DNA of 64,000 nucleotides from Theropithecus gelada (GCF_003255815.1 NC_037673.1:158109732-158173731), one strand, 5' to 3'; positions 1-11,865 are shown, numbered from the stretch's first letter. A program made the numbers and translations. Notes: generated from the letters alone by a model not told the origin.

Positions 1-449
1 AATCCTTGCAACAGCTCAGTAAGGTAACTATGAATATGCCCATGGAAACTGACAAAGCTAATCAACAACCAGAATTGAAACAAAGGTCAAATGACTTCCA
101 AGCTGATCTTCTTGTCATTAAGTCATGTCACTGTTTGCTATCTGAATAGTAAAGTGAGGCTCTTGATTGTACTCAGAAGCTCACTTTATCACAAGCTGTC
201 TCGCTGGTTTTTCTACCCCATCCTCTCCCTTACCTAAGCATGGGTTTAATTCTTGTAACATGCATATGGTTAGGAGTTATTTGGATACTTTGTCATGGAT
301 TCCTTTTGCATTCCCCATAGCACCAGGGATTGTGTAAGGCCATTTTAGACATGTTATCAATATTTGTTGAGGTGAGTTGATTAAACAGATAGATAACACA
401 AATAAGGAAATCTAGGAAGCCCTTGAGAGGACTTGCTGGTTATGGATTG
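1..449. other. Unassigned AT-rich sequence
   Basis: I see no recognisable repeat, open frame or RNA gene here. It is ordinary AT-rich primate non-coding DNA directly 5' of the THE1 LTR. Confidence 0.5.
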
Positions 450-454
450 AATGG

Positions 455-812
455 TGATATGGTTTGGCTCAGTGTCCCCATCCAAATCTCATCTGGAATT
501 GTAATCCCCACGTTTCATGGGAGGGACCTGGTGGGAGGTGTTTGGATTATGGGAGCAGTTTCTCCCATGCTGTTCTCATGATATAGAGTTCTTATGAGAA
601 CTGATGATTTTAGCGTGTGGCACTTGCCCTTTGCTTGCACTCTCTTGCCTGCCACCGGGTAAGACGTTCCTTGCTTCACCTTCTGTCATGATTGTAAGTT
701 TCCTCAGACCTCCCCAGCCATGTGGAACTGTGAGTAAATTAAACCTCCTTTCTGTATGGATTGCCCATTGTCAGATAGTATCTTTATAGCAGTGTGAGAA
801 TGGACTAATACA
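455..812 (+). mobile_element. THE1-type solo LTR (ERVL-MaLR)
   Basis: The segment starts TGATATGGTTTGGCT and ends CTAATACA, the standard ends of THE1 LTRs. In between are the family landmarks: a run matching TGTCCCCA, CCAAATCTCAT, GGGAGGGACC, the Ala/Pro-rich-looking TGCCACC region, CATGATTGTAAGTTTCC, and the AATTAAACCTC motif near the 3' end. The 5-bp direct repeat AATGG lies immediately on both sides (450-454 and 813-817), so this is a complete solo LTR left by recombination of a provirus. No internal THE1 sequence adjoins it. Confidence 0.95.
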
Positions 813-1299
813 AATGGAATCTACTGGGGGAACAAATGTGGAGTTGGAGTCATCACCATATATTCCTTACAAGGAAATGCTTGAAGGGAATAGTATAGTT
901 ACATGTAAAATTTAACCAGCCAACTCAAAATTTACTCAAGGAAATTTCTGGAAATTGACTTGTGGTAAAATGCTTCCTTATTAGATTACCAAGTCCTATC
1001 AAAAACTCTCCTATTGAAATAAAATCTTATCCTCAGGTTACTTGCGGCTTCTGAGCATTTTTGTGAATTTGCATTGATTCTCAATGACTTCCTACATGTA
1101 AATCACTTTCAAAAAAACTAGCTGACTATTGAATGGGAAAACCATATATTGAGTTGGTAATTCATTTCTAAACATCAGTTAAGAACACTAAAATGAGGGA
1201 AAACAACTATATGTAAGTTACATCACTTAATAAGACTGTAAATGAAGAAAACCAATTCTATTTTTAGGAATTAAATCAGCTTATACTTATAAATACTTA
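813..1299. other. Unassigned AT-rich sequence
   Basis: After the 3' copy of the THE1 target duplication there is AT-rich DNA in which I recognise no family. Confidence 0.45.
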
Positions 1300-1445
1300 A
1301 TATTCAATGCTTTTACTGAGCAACTACTGTATAGCCAGGTATTTTTTAGGTACTAGAAATACAGTGGTTAAAAAAAAAACAAAACACTATTCCTTTGTCC
1401 AATAAAGATACATTTTAGTAGGGAATCGACTGCAAGTAAATATAT
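1300..1445 (-). mobile_element. L2 LINE 3' fragment, antisense
   Basis: The order ACTGAGCAACTACTGTAT, GCCAGGTA, TTAGGTACTAGAAATACAGTGG follows the reverse complement of the L2 3' end (TTGAGCACCTACTATGTGCCAGGCACTG...GGATACAGCAGTG). It is diverged, as expected for L2, and has a poly-A expansion near 1371-1380. Confidence 0.7.
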
Positions 1446-2534
1446 AAGAACAAATTGTGACACAATGGTTTTTTAAAAAGGGAGAAATTATGAGGGGAGG
1501 AGTTAGAGGTCAGGGTATGCTACATGAATAAATTATGTTTAAATTTGAATCTAAAGGTGTTACCCAAGCATAGCGTGGTAATTATGAGGTTCTAGTGGAA
1601 GGAGGATAGGGGAGCAGGGGAAGACAAGTCTAGTGGAGGGAAGAGCAAAGGTGAAATCTCCCTCCCATTCTAAAGTAGAAGAAAGACTGACTGGATTGAG
1701 GAACTCCAGGATGGCTGCAGTAAAGTGAGCATTCAAGGCCCCAAATAAAGAGAGTAATCCACATTTGGTAGGCAAACCAAATAAGGTAGAGTGAGTGACA
1801 GTGGCTATTGAACATACATTATGATGTGTGGTTTTTGTTTTGGGGTTTTTGTTTGTTTGATTTTAGGTGATAGACCTGATTTGATTAGGTATCTCTGTTT
1901 TCTTTTACAAAGTCCTAATGAGTTCATTTATTTCATCATTTAAAAATAAGGTTTGTGTTTCTGCGCCATGAGACAGGTGGCTTGCAAGATGCATCCTGGT
2001 CTGGTTTGGTTTTCATATAGCCTAAGACATTCAAAAAAATGTTGCTGGATTTCTTGGGGAAGAGGAAATAGTCTGGCTTTTTTGAGGACCAGACGGCAGT
2101 GAGGAGAATCCCCTGGCCCAGAAGGGGATGGAGGTTTGAGGAGGCCACTCTTCTGAGGGATGACTGTGTGTTATACACACACAGGTTACTGGAACCTTAA
2201 GAACGCAGCTCCAAAGCTTGCCAGAGAAGTAAGTACCCCAAGCTTGACAAGTAAACTAGAGAATCTTGTACATTAAAGGAGAGAATCTGCTTTGTCCCCA
2301 TTTTAGAGCAAACTCAGAACCTCTGCAAAAATGGGGCTGGGGGTGGAGTAAAAAATGACTGATAAATTAGATGCCCCACATGTTGGGGAATTGAAAAAGG
2401 TTTTAGGTAGAAAATAAATTGATATTCCTTTTAAGGCTCAATGTTTGAATCAAAATTCATATGTGCTGACCTTATTTCAGATCCACTATCCTCCTGAAAC
2501 CTGCTTTGGTGTACACAAGGGCATCATGACTGAG
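1446..2534. other. Unassigned sequence
   Basis: About 1.1 kb with no repeat family I can name. It has a T/G-rich tract at 1828-1862 and three short open frames on the minus strand (1560-1775, 1630-1815, 1936-2178) that overlap each other without conserved-looking content. Confidence 0.4.
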
Positions 2535-2735
2535 GGAAGCAGACCTGACTCTGGGATCAAATGAGCCCAGTTTGAAATTTTAATTTGGTACATATGTGGA
2601 TGTCAGAGTTTTTATGTGCAAAAATGTGGCTAATGACATTTATTTCACTGGATTATTGAGAGGGTTAGAAATAATAAATATACCCATGTTGTGTGTAGTG
2701 TATAGTCAGTAAATGCTGTTATTATACCTATTACT
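2535..2735 (+). mobile_element. MIR SINE, diverged
   Basis: Landmarks in sense order are CTCTGGGATCAAATGAG, a degenerate core with GTGCAAAAATGTGG, GATTATTGAGAGGGTTAGAAATAATAAATA, then GTATAGTCAGTAAATGCTGTTATTAT, the usual MIR tail motif (..AGTAAGCGCTCAATAAATG..). It is strongly diverged. Confidence 0.55.
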
Positions 2736-3738
2736 TCTTTACTACTACCTGTAACACTTTTACTATGATCCAAGCAGCATTTGAGGATGCCAAATGCATC
2801 CAAAAAAATTCCTAAAACCGGGTTGTCTACATAATTAATTTGAATATTATTGATAATCTTTGATAGTAACCAGACATTAATAACTTTCAATCATAATGAT
2901 GCTCGTTAATTTATTAGCTACTCTTAACAGTTATTTCCCAAGTGTCTCAAGTGTTGTACCTGTAACATAAACTCTGAAGCAGGAGATTATAATTTGTACT
3001 TCTTGGTAATTCATTGATGATTAGTCTAGTGTCTCATGTATAGTACATACTCAGCAAATCCTTGGCACCTGGTGTTGCAAAACTATGGTTCCTCACAATT
3101 TAGTAGAATATTAGGGGACAAATATTTTCAATAAAATTTTGGCAATCTGGAATTAGGAAAAGTACTGCATTTTAATCTACATTACTTCCTTATTTCTTGA
3201 AGAACTATAATATACTCCCAGTCTGAAACAAGTGAGTTTCATGCTTCATCACATCCAAATCTGCGTGTGTTTTGTTTCTTACCAAGTAGGCTGAATGTTA
3301 AGGTAGATGCAACTATGGAAACCAGAGTGAGGGCAAGCAGACCAATGAAGAGAATCACTGTTCCTTCATCTGTTGTATAAATATTTTTTCAGAGCTTTTG
3401 AACCCAGAGTATCAAGGCAGAAGTCATTATGCTCTTTAATTTAATTAAATAGGATTTAATACTTTTCAAGTAATATCCTGATATATATTTCAGGAAACTA
3501 TAACAAAGAATCGATTTTGTAGAATTCAGTTAGCTAGGGGTTAAATTCTACCCTAGCAACAGAAACTTTACAGCTGCTGTCAGAAACAGTAATTACTCTG
3601 GTCAACATTCTCTAAGAAACTCCAGCTGTCTTATCAAGCTTGCCTTGTCAGAAAGACTCCTTTCCTGTTAGGGGCATCAGTTGTAGAATAACCATGATGG
3701 TGCCAATGAAAGAGTTGAAAAAAATGTTTTAGAAGCCA
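2736..3738. other. Unassigned AT-rich sequence
   Basis: No repeat family recognised with confidence. Some phrases near 3040-3070 (ACATACTCAGCAAATCCTTGGCACC) could be MIR or L2 remnants but are too short to call. Confidence 0.4.
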
Positions 3739-3749
3739 TAGTGTGGCAT

Positions 3750-3798
3750 ACATATATATATACACACACACAAAAAAAACACACACATATATATATAG
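3750..3798. repeat. TA/CA mirror microsatellite
   Basis: (TA)n then (CA)n, an A-run, then (AC)n and (AT)n again. The tract is roughly symmetrical about 3774, with dinucleotide blocks in mirror order. It is likely polymorphic in length. Confidence 0.85.
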
Positions 3799-3853
3799 CT
3801 TAAATTTAAAATTCTGATAATATCCACTGTATTTTTACACAGCACTGAATTTT

Positions 3854-3982
3854 TTAAAAATTATTATTATACTTTAAGTTCTAGGGTACATGTGCACAAC
3901 GTGCAGGTTTGTTACATATGTATACATGTGCCATGTTGGTGTGCTGCACCCATTAACCTGTCATTTACATTAGGTATATCTG
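3854..3982 (-). mobile_element. Short 5'-truncated L1 3' end, antisense
   Basis: Reading the plus strand: a T/A-rich tail, ATTATACTTTAAGTTCTAGG, GTACATGTGCACAACGTGCA, GTTTGTTACATATGTATAC, CATGTGCCATGTTGGTGTGC, GCACCCATTAACCTGTCATT. This is the reverse complement of the L1PA 3' end. A 15-bp direct repeat, ACAGCACTGAATTTT, lies at 3839-3853 and 3983-3997, so both ends of the roughly 130-bp insertion are defined. Confidence 0.95.
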
Positions 3983-3997
3983 ACAGCACTGAATTTT

Positions 3998-4744
3998 AAA
4001 GAAAGTACAAAAATGAGAATTTTTCTCTTTGAAACAAACTCCTAAGAAATTAATACTAATGATGGCCTTCAATGTACATCTCAACCCACCTGACAAACAT
4101 AAGCTGAAGATAGTAGCAACTTATATCCTGGAGGCTCCAAGATGTTATCACCTCAATGTGACATCCTATGAATAGGACCTTAGCTTTAGGCCTAGTCAGA
4201 GGTCACAAATGATTCATATTTTTAGTGTAAATATTCATGGGATTTCTCATCATTCTTAGAGATATGGTTCTTCAGAGATGGCTTTTAACTCATACAATTA
4301 CTTACCATGGTATTTCCCCTTTTCTAGTGGTGGGGAAAATTTAGGAAGGAGGAACTAGGGACTAATGAGCCTATACTCATGACAAAAAGGGATATATGAG
4401 GAAATGAATGAGTGGTTGGTGTTAACGGAACTTATTAGAGTACAATTAGAATTGAAACCCTGTGTTATAGCACTTAGTAGTAGAAAGTTTCAGTAGAAAA
4501 TTAGAGCTAATTATTACCATCCCCATTTTACCTAAAATAAAACTTCAACTTTTTAATCTGAGTTAATTTCCATGATTGGTGCTTAAACACTTTTTTAGCA
4601 TCATCCCATGCCATGCTTAGACACTGACACCTTTTCTAATTCTCAAACTTACCAAGCCTGTTCTTAACTTAGGCACTTTGAGCTAGCTGTTTTGGGGGTT
4701 TTCTTTCTCACATTGCTGTTCCCTCTGTCCATGTTGGAGGAAAC
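3998..4744. other. Unassigned sequence
   Basis: AT-rich DNA with no clear family. A phrase at 4500-4560 (ATTATTACCATCCCCATTTTACC) may be part of an antisense MIR, but I cannot extend it. Confidence 0.4.
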
Positions 4745-5290
4745 AGAGTACAATGATAGTGGATAAACATGACAGACACAACCTCAGCCAGGTAATCACA
4801 ATTTAGGCCCAAAGTGATATCATGTTGGTATCATGGACCTTTGCTATGATATGATGACAGTGGAACCTGACCTCTGTGGCTTTTCCCCCAAAACCCTAGT
4901 TTAATCATAAGAAGAAAAAAATAACTCCACCAATCCAGGGCTATTCTACAAAATGTCTATCCAGTACCCCTCAAAACTCTCAAAGTCATCAAAACAAACC
5001 AACAGAAAACTTAGATAAATGTATCAACTAAATGTAATGAGATATCCTGGAATCAAAAAGGAAATAAAGTAAACTGTAAAGAAATTTGAATAAAATATGA
5101 ACTTTTGGAAATAATGTATCAACATTGGTTTAGTAGTTATGACAGATGTACCATACTAACATAAGATACTAATGATAGGGGAAACTGGGTGTGGGGTGTG
5201 GGGGAACTCTTGTTACTATCTACATAACTCTCCTATAAACCCAAAACTCTTCTAGGGCAGTGTTTACTAAAAATTCTGTGGTGTTATAAC
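4745..5290 (+). mobile_element. Ancient L1M-class 3' tail
   Basis: Sense-order landmarks: CTCTGTGGCTTTTCCCCCAAAA, CCCTAGTTTAATCATAAGA, GCTATTCTACAAAATGTCTA, CAGTACCCCTCAAAACTCTC, AAAGTCATCAAAACAAACCA, CAACTAAATGTAATGAGATATC, TGTACCATACTAACATAAGA, ATAGGGGAAACTGGGTGTGG. I know this order from an old interspersed repeat tail usually filed with L1MC/L1ME. The family assignment is from memory; that it is a repeat is firm. Confidence 0.6.
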
Positions 5291-5344
5291 CAAAACTAGG
5301 AAATAAAAGTCCATTCAGAGTAAAATGGGTATGCAAATTTAGGT

Positions 5345-5765
5345 CCACACTCATGATGGAATACTACACTGCATTAAAAATAACACACTTCTGATGCATG
5401 CAACAATACAGATACATTTCAAAATATTTTGTTGAGGATGGAAGCCAGAGAATCCAGAATCAAAAGAGTGCATACACCATGATTTCATTTATATAAAATT
5501 CAAGAATAGGCAAAGCTAATTCATGTAAAAGTAATCAAAATGACGATTGCTTCTGAGGAGTAGGGATTGAAAGAAGGCATGAGAGAAATTTCTAGAGTGT
5601 TGGAAATGTCTTGTATCTCACTTTTGGTAGTAGTTGATGAAGTATATATTTATCAAAACTCGTTGAATTGTAATTTTACAATCTGTTCCTTTCATGGCAT
5701 GCAAATTTTACTTCAAAAATGCCTACATTTAAATTTTATAAAAATACTTGGGCTATAGGGAAGAG
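5345..5765 (+). mobile_element. L1MC/L1ME 3' end
   Basis: It contains ATGGAATACTACACTGC, GCATGCAACAATACAG, AAAAGAGTGCATACACCATG, ATTTATATAAAATTCAAGAA, AGGCAAAGCTAATTCA, and TTATCAAAACTCGTTGAATTG near the end. These are the closing ORF2/3'UTR landmarks of old L1M elements in sense orientation. The open frame at 5567-5758 lies within the 3'UTR and is not a gene. Confidence 0.75.
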
Positions 5766-5969
5766 AATGAGTTTCAAGGAGCAAGGATACTACAAAAGAG
5801 ATCATTTAGGAAGTTACTTCAGAAGCTAAAGGAGAAATGATGGTGACTTTTCATCGTTGATATAATAGAGAATGAGATAAATGTATGTTTTTAGATATAT
5901 TTTGGAGCTGGAGGCAACCAGGATATGCTTTTTTAGTAAATACAAAAAGAAGAAATTCTTATAGAAGGA

Positions 5970-6185
5970 ACTCTGAGCTCAACTGACAGACCCAAATATG
6001 AGTTTCAGCTTTGCTATCTTTTCAATTTTGTGATCATCCACAAATAGCTTAATCTATCTGTGCCTTTAATATCTCATTTTTAAGTGAGCTGATTAGACTC
6101 ATTCTACGTAGCTCATAGGTTATAGAATGTGTATGTGGAAACAGTTTGTACATTGTAATACATCGCATATATTAAACTTACTAAA
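5970..6185 (+). mobile_element. MIR SINE, diverged
   Basis: A typical MIR order is visible but degenerate: CAGCTTTGCTATC, then the GTGATC...CTTAATCTATCTGTGCCTTTAAT segment (consensus CTTAACCTCTCTGTGCCTCAGTTTCC), then TAGCTCATAGGTTATAGAATG (consensus CTCATAGGGTTGTTGTGAGG). Confidence 0.6.
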
Positions 6186-7414
6186 TACATTATGTAAGGA
6201 ATATATAAGGAAAATATATCATGGATTAGTTAATCATCAACCACAAACAGATAAACTATTCTGACTTAAACAGCTCTATTTCTTTGCACTAATACTTTAT
6301 TTATTTGACTTACTACACAGCTCAATTTCTTTTTAGTTGGGATGCCCCAACTAAAAATCTCAACTATGAGCATTAAGAATCTGAGACTACAGATCAGAAA
6401 AAAAAATGTTGTGTACATGGTAAGAGATCAAAGTTTCAGTACTGAGGACATTATGTTATACAGTGTCTAAAAGTTCAAAATTCCATGGACAGATTTTACT
6501 GAGACATGAAGACACCTCAAACAAACTTAATTTAGTTTACATTTTGCAAGTAAGCATGGAAAGCATTGTTATAGCTTCAGAACGACTTAACCAAGGCTAT
6601 GCCACTCTAAATCTATGCTCAAAACTCTCATGATAAACCCAAGAGAATATCCAATCAAATGTTAGTCTACTAAAGTTTCCTAGGCAACTTACACACAGTT
6701 AGAGAAATGGATTGTACACAGTTCAGAAAAAGAAATGCTGTAGCAATTTCACCTTACTGAAACTTTCCCTTTCTAAAAAGATTACACACACACACACACA
6801 CACACACAACTAATTATTTGGAAAATAAAAAAAGGACCATCAAAGCAATGAGGCAAAGGACCTGAACACTCATTAGAATCTGTGAGTACCATTGTCTTCT
6901 AAACTATGGTTGCAGATGATAATACAGCAAATAGTGATGTGATCTGAAAAAATGTGTTTAACTTCCTAGGAATGCTCCTTGGGATAGCATCCTTGTTCTG
7001 TTCTCATTCTAAACTAAGAATTGTTAAATTATATTTGTACAAAAACCTGATTGGGTGGGTATTCAAAAATGTGTATTTATTTATTTATTTGCAGAATGTA
7101 GAACATGCTCAAGTCAGAGAAGGTGTTAAATAAACCTGGTTGCATTAACTGAGAAATAGCACTGAAGTTCCTGATTTTATAATGTCCTATTCTATCCTCA
7201 ACTCAAGGCACACTTATGATTAGCTCACTGGGTGACCAATAAGCAGCAATATTCTTGGCCATTTCCCCTTTTCTAATTTGACTCCACTGTGTCTATATCT
7301 AGAATACAATCAATTTGTCTAGTTAAGCTTAAGTAGATGAAATGAATCCCTTCCTCTCGCCATTATATTCCAGTATGTGGATTTGGCACTTTGAGAAAAG
7401 GTGAAACTGGGTGG
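6186..7414. other. Unassigned AT-rich sequence with microsatellites
   Basis: No repeat family recognised apart from the (CA)n tract at 6784-6809 and a short (TTTA)n run near 7075-7092. Confidence 0.45.
6784..6809. repeat. (CA)n microsatellite
   Basis: A pure CA dinucleotide run of about 13 units. Runs of this length are commonly polymorphic. Confidence 0.95.
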
Positions 7415-7470
7415 TTAATTCATTTAATACATATTTATGTAGTATTTAGTAAGAGCCAGGTAATGGAAAT
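7415..7470 (-). mobile_element. Possible L2 fragment, antisense
   Basis: AATTCATTTAATACATATTT, ATGTAGTATTTAGTAAGAGCCAGG resembles the antisense L2 3' end (ACAAATATTTATTGAGCACCTACTATGTGCCAGG), but the match is short and diverged. Confidence 0.4.
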
Positions 7471-8146
7471 GTTGATTGGTATGCTAACTAATTTTGTACA
7501 AATACTTAACATCTAAAATTCATTGTAAATTGTGCCTAGCCAAATCTAACAGACTTCTTAGATTTGGAAGTCTGGAAAGAACTCTGCTGGTATGTGGCAA
7601 GATTCAGGATTTCTAAATCCTTGAATGCTGTCTCATCAGCAATCACCATGATAGATTAGAAACCGATCGATGCACAGAATACTAGCCAGTCAAACGCATT
7701 TTCTTCATTACTACCTAGGATTTAACTCTCAGTCCTACCTATTTGATCTCTTGCCCTCATATACCACACGTGTGCCTCTAGAATTTCTAAAGGCAAGTTG
7801 AATTATCAAATCTAGCCTAGAAGATGGTTGAAGTATTAGAATATAAAAGTTGTCAGATGGAGTTCATATCTGCTTGTTTACTCCTGTATTCTGAGTGCCC
7901 AGCGCTGAAGCTGAGTTGAAGTTTTGTTGGGTGAAGACATGAAGGTAAGCTGCTTCATGCCTCTTTTCCTTAGAATCTCATTTTAGTTGGCCAGGAGAGT
8001 GTGGACACTGATTAGGGATCTGAGAGGAAGCCCTCTTCTCCATGGAAGGATTAGATGAAGTCACTGCTATTCAAGAGTCATTTACTGTAATTCCTTCATT
8101 GAATAGATACAAACAATTATTCCAGGAAGGGCCACGTTTGCTCAAG
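7471..8146. other. Unassigned sequence
   Basis: No repeat family or convincing open frame recognised. Confidence 0.4.
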
Positions 8147-8151
8147 GTCAT

Positions 8152-8525
8152 TGTATTAGTCTGTTCTCACGCTACTAATAAAGACATACCCAAGACTGGG
8201 TAATTTATAAAAGAAATAGGTTTAATTGACTCACAGTTCAGTATGGCTGGGAGACCTCAGGAAACTTATAATTGTGGTGGAAATGAAGTCAACATGCCCT
8301 TCTTCAAATGATGGTAGGAAACAAGAACGAATGCCCAGCGAAGGGGAAAGCACCTTAGAAAATCATCAGATCTCGTGAGAACTCACTCACTATCATGAGA
8401 ACAGGATGGAGGAAACCACTCCCATGGTTCAATTATCTCCCCTTGGTCCCTCCCATGACACATGGGGATTATGGGATCTACAATTCAAGATGAGATTTGG
8501 GTGGGGACACAGCCAAACCATATCA
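8152..8525 (-). mobile_element. THE1-type solo LTR, antisense
   Basis: The plus strand begins TGTATTAGTCTGTTCTCACG and ends GACACAGCCAAACCATATCA, the reverse complement of THE1 LTR ends. Internal landmarks are GACTGGGTAATTTATAAA, GGTTTAATTGACTCACAGTT, AGATCTCGTGAGAACTCACT and CAATTATCTCCCCTTGGTCC. The exact 5-bp duplication GTCAT lies at 8147-8151 and 8526-8530, so the solo LTR is complete. Confidence 0.96.
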
Positions 8526-8530
8526 GTCAT

Positions 8531-10158
8531 ATGTCTAATTTGTGGGATATTTTCAAAACTTGTTCCATTTTCCTAGGCCACAGTGTGATTGAAAGGAATT
8601 AACAGACTGATTGTTGGATGATAAAATTTAGTGCGGCCTCTTTACAAGGAAATATGCCTGATTGTTCAGAGGACGGAATCTGGACTACTGAGAGTAAATA
8701 TCTTCATATTAATGATAACAGAAAGGAAATAAAACTGAAAAACATTCATTCTTATGATTTTTAAACCATACTACATTTCCAAATGTTCTGTCGATCTTAT
8801 TTTTGAAAGTTTTATATGTAAGAATATGTAAAGAGAAATATCTAGAGTGATCTACAATGAAATATTTTCAGAGCTCTCTGGGCAGTAAAATTTTTGGTCA
8901 TCACCTACTTACTGAACAATAATATTGATTCTAAGACCATTTTTCAGCAACATGTTTATTACCTGTATTAGGTCTAAAATAAATATATGAATATATAATC
9001 TCATGCATATAGACATATGAGTTTGTGTATAATACAGTGCCTGGAATATGGTAGGTGTTTAATGTATATTAGAATGGTTTATATGTAATTATGCAGATAT
9101 GCAAATATTCTTGCATATATACAAACACACTATATAGAATTGATTGTACTGCTTTCAGAGTTTTGGATTTTATGAAAATCTTAAATATTTTATTTGGCTT
9201 TATGCATACACCAAAAGATATATCAAAATGAATGATTTTAAAAGGAAAACAAGGCTGCAAATGAAAAGTAAGGCAGGAATGCTGCTCTTCCAAGTATAGC
9301 TCACCAAAGCAAAAATCACTAAAGTAATTACAGCCTTGATTATGGTCTTTAAACTGTCAAAATATTCAATTCCAAATACTCTCTATTTTCTCCTGTTTGT
9401 GGATTGCCAAAGATAGAGGGAAAAGGATAGAAATATATACTGCCCAATATAGCTATTCTTAGATGATTCTCTCAGGTGGTTAATCACTGGGATTAATTAG
9501 CAAGCAGCTACTGTGAGAACTTGATCTTTTTCCTTCATTCTTAGTCTTACATCACCAGGTATTTTCTAAAATCAGCCTGAGCTCATCCATAAATTAAGTA
9601 TCAAAGCTTGTCACTGAGGAAAGAATACCCACAGGTATCCATCCTGACAGTAGGAGTCGCGCTTTGTGTGCTAAGTGAGGCAGTGACTCGAAAAATACAT
9701 TTGTTTCCACCCACACCTTCTCCCACTGACAAATGCTGTGCCTCTCAGGGCCAAAATTCTAGAATTATATTCCAACAAATAGATTTACTAAAAAAAAATT
9801 AAAGAAAAAGAAATAAGAAAAAGTTGAAAATAAAAAATAAAAAAACCTGTTAGAGTTATAGCACCTGCCTAAAATTGATTATCTGGTTGTTCTCCTATCC
9901 CAAAAACCGTACTTTCTAAAGCAGTCTAGTGTTGCTGTCTCAAACAAGGGCACATGTCTAAATGGGCCCATAGTTAAACACATCTGGTCATAGGGCTGGT
10001 AGACTTGCTGGAACTATATAAAAAATATATTCTTTTATAACTCCAAATGCTCAGCTGGTTAAGAATGCCACCTACTTTCTGCCACCCCAATCTGGAGCAC
10101 CATATCGAGAAGCTTCCCTAGGCTTTCAACACATAACCAACAAGATACAGGTATCTGT
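8531..10158. other. Unassigned AT-rich sequence
   Basis: About 1.6 kb without a recognised family. The A-rich stretch at 9789-9845 may be an old poly-A tail, but nothing recognisable precedes it. Confidence 0.4.
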
Positions 10159-10159
10159 G

Positions 10160-10308
10160 TTTTTTAGAGACAGGGTCTCACTATGTTGCCCTGGCTGATG
10201 TGGAGTGGCTATTCACAGGTACCTGCAACTCCTGGGCTCAAGCAATCCTCCTTCCTCAACCTCCTGAATATCTGGAACTACAGGAAGGCCCCACACTGTG
10301 CCCAGCTC
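10160..10308 (-). mobile_element. Free left Alu monomer, 7SL-like (FLAM_A type), antisense
   Basis: From the plus strand: a T-run, AGAGACAGGGTCTCACTATG, TTGCCCTGGCTG, GAGTGGCTATTCACAGGTAC, CTGGGCTCAAGCAATCCTCC, CTGGAACTACAGG, GTGCCCAGCT. The block GTGGCTATTCACAGG is the reverse complement of a 7SL RNA segment (CCTGTGAATAGCCAC) absent from ordinary Alu left arms but kept in the oldest monomers. Only one arm is present. I see no clear target duplication. Confidence 0.75.
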
Positions 10309-11239
10309 AACATTCGTTTTTTAATAAACATTTTTAAGCCTGTGATGGAGCCGTGGGGAGGTGGTAAGAGAACGAGGGGTAGGGACAGGTACTAACAAAT
10401 ATATATGACTCATTTCTTCTTCCCGTATGTACCTTATCATTGAATAAGTGTATTATTTGTCAATCATATTATTAATTTATATATCCATGATTTTGTATAG
10501 AACACCTTTACATTGTACATAAAAATACAGAACCTGAATATTCATTAATACGTGATTGAAAGAAGGCTGAATAATTGATACCAGGTTTCAAAGAAAAATG
10601 GATAACTGGAAGACTAAGAGGTAATACTGAAACCATCTAACTAAAAAGAAATAGTCACTGAGTGCATATGTATGAGGAATTATGCAAGTCACTTTCTGAG
10701 AGCTTTTGTTTTCTCTATTATTTCCTCCTCTTACTTGCTTATCTGTAATGGGTATCTGGATTAGAAGGTTGAATATTTTTGAGATCACAGAGAGTCAACC
10801 TGAATCACAGTCTTCAGAATGGAAGAAGAGTCGGAGGGCTTCCAGGGAAAGAACCACAAAGTCATTTAAAAAGCAAGATCTATTTGCAAGTCTTTTTCCT
10901 TTTTTGAAGCATCAGGAATGATAGCTCTGGGATAGCTCTCAATAAAATAGATTCAATATGTGGTAGATATGTACTTAGAAACTCAAAGTGCTTTGTAATA
11001 TAATAAAGTATTCTCACATAATCACAGTATTTCTGTTTGCAATTATTTTTTAAGGAAGCAAAACAAGTATTTAAGGGGGAGAGAAATTATTTCATATCAC
11101 AGAATAAACTAGGCACTCAAGTGTCTGTTTGATTGTCCAGGTTTCTGCTTCACTGGGCAAGGCATTGTAAGTGTGATTATGAAAACCTCAAAGTCATTTC
11201 TGTGTGTAAAACACAACTTAACCGAAACAATAATAATAC
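10309..11239. other. Unassigned sequence
   Basis: AT-rich, no family recognised. The overlapping short frames at 10588-10788 (minus) and 10706-10921 (plus) share no feature that suggests a gene. Confidence 0.4.
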
Positions 11240-11335
11240 AACATAATAAGACATTGTTGAGTCTTTAATATATGTGCCAGGCATGTATGAAAAGAATTTC
11301 ATGTTTATGTAATTTTACAACTAGTTTGTGCCAAT
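11240..11335 (-). mobile_element. MIR fragment, antisense
   Basis: ACATTGTTGAGTCTTTAATATATGTGCCAGGCATGTATG then a degenerate TTTCATGTTTATGTAATTTTACAAC follow the antisense MIR 3' end (ATTTATTGAGCGCTTACTATGTGCCAGGCACTG...). The DNA after it (11336-11480) has repeat-like wording (CTTCAAATATTTCCAAATCTCC, TTGAGTGAGGCCATATGGC) that I cannot assign. Confidence 0.5.
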
Positions 11336-11734
11336 GATTAGGGCTGCCCTTCAAATATTTCCAAATCTCCTCCAAGGCATATGTAGGATCATACATTTCT
11401 GCCCCCTTCAAGTTGAGTGAGGCCATATGGCTTTCACTGGTCCCCAAAATATAAGCAGTTAAAACCAAGTCAGGGCACAATTAGCTACTCACACTTTCCC
11501 TCTGCCCTGGTGATCAACACAATCTTATGTGGTAGCTACTCTATCAGCAAAAATTCCTGAGTGAGAAGGAATGGTGTTAAACCCACAACTGACCCACTAA
11601 GGACATGTAGCATAAGTGAGGAGGAAAAACAAACAAGACTGTGTTGTGTCAGACTGTAAAATTTTGGAATTTTTTTGTCACTACAGCATAACCTGTACTA
11701 GCTTATCGTAATTGATAAGTTATCAAGTAGATAT

Positions 11735-11865
11735 TATCTACATTTACTGATGAGAAGTTGAAAGCTCAAATAAAATTTCTAATATGGCCTAGGTCAAAGA
11801 GTTAATAAAAGAGAGAACTGTGATTTGAATTCAATTCTTTCTAACTTTAGAGTCCAACGCATCAC
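11735..11865 (-). mobile_element. MIR fragment, antisense
   Basis: The order ATTATCTACATTTACTGATGAGAAG, GGCCTAGGTCAAAGAGTTAATAAA, GAACTGTGATTTGAATTCAA follows antisense MIR (..ATCCCCATTTTACAGATGAGGAAAC..GCCCAAGGTCACACAGC..GGATTTGAACCC..). Confidence 0.6.

Noticed and set aside
3750..3798. Spaced short repeats considered as a CRISPR array
   Set aside because: Dinucleotide microsatellites with no unique spacers; the genome is a primate.
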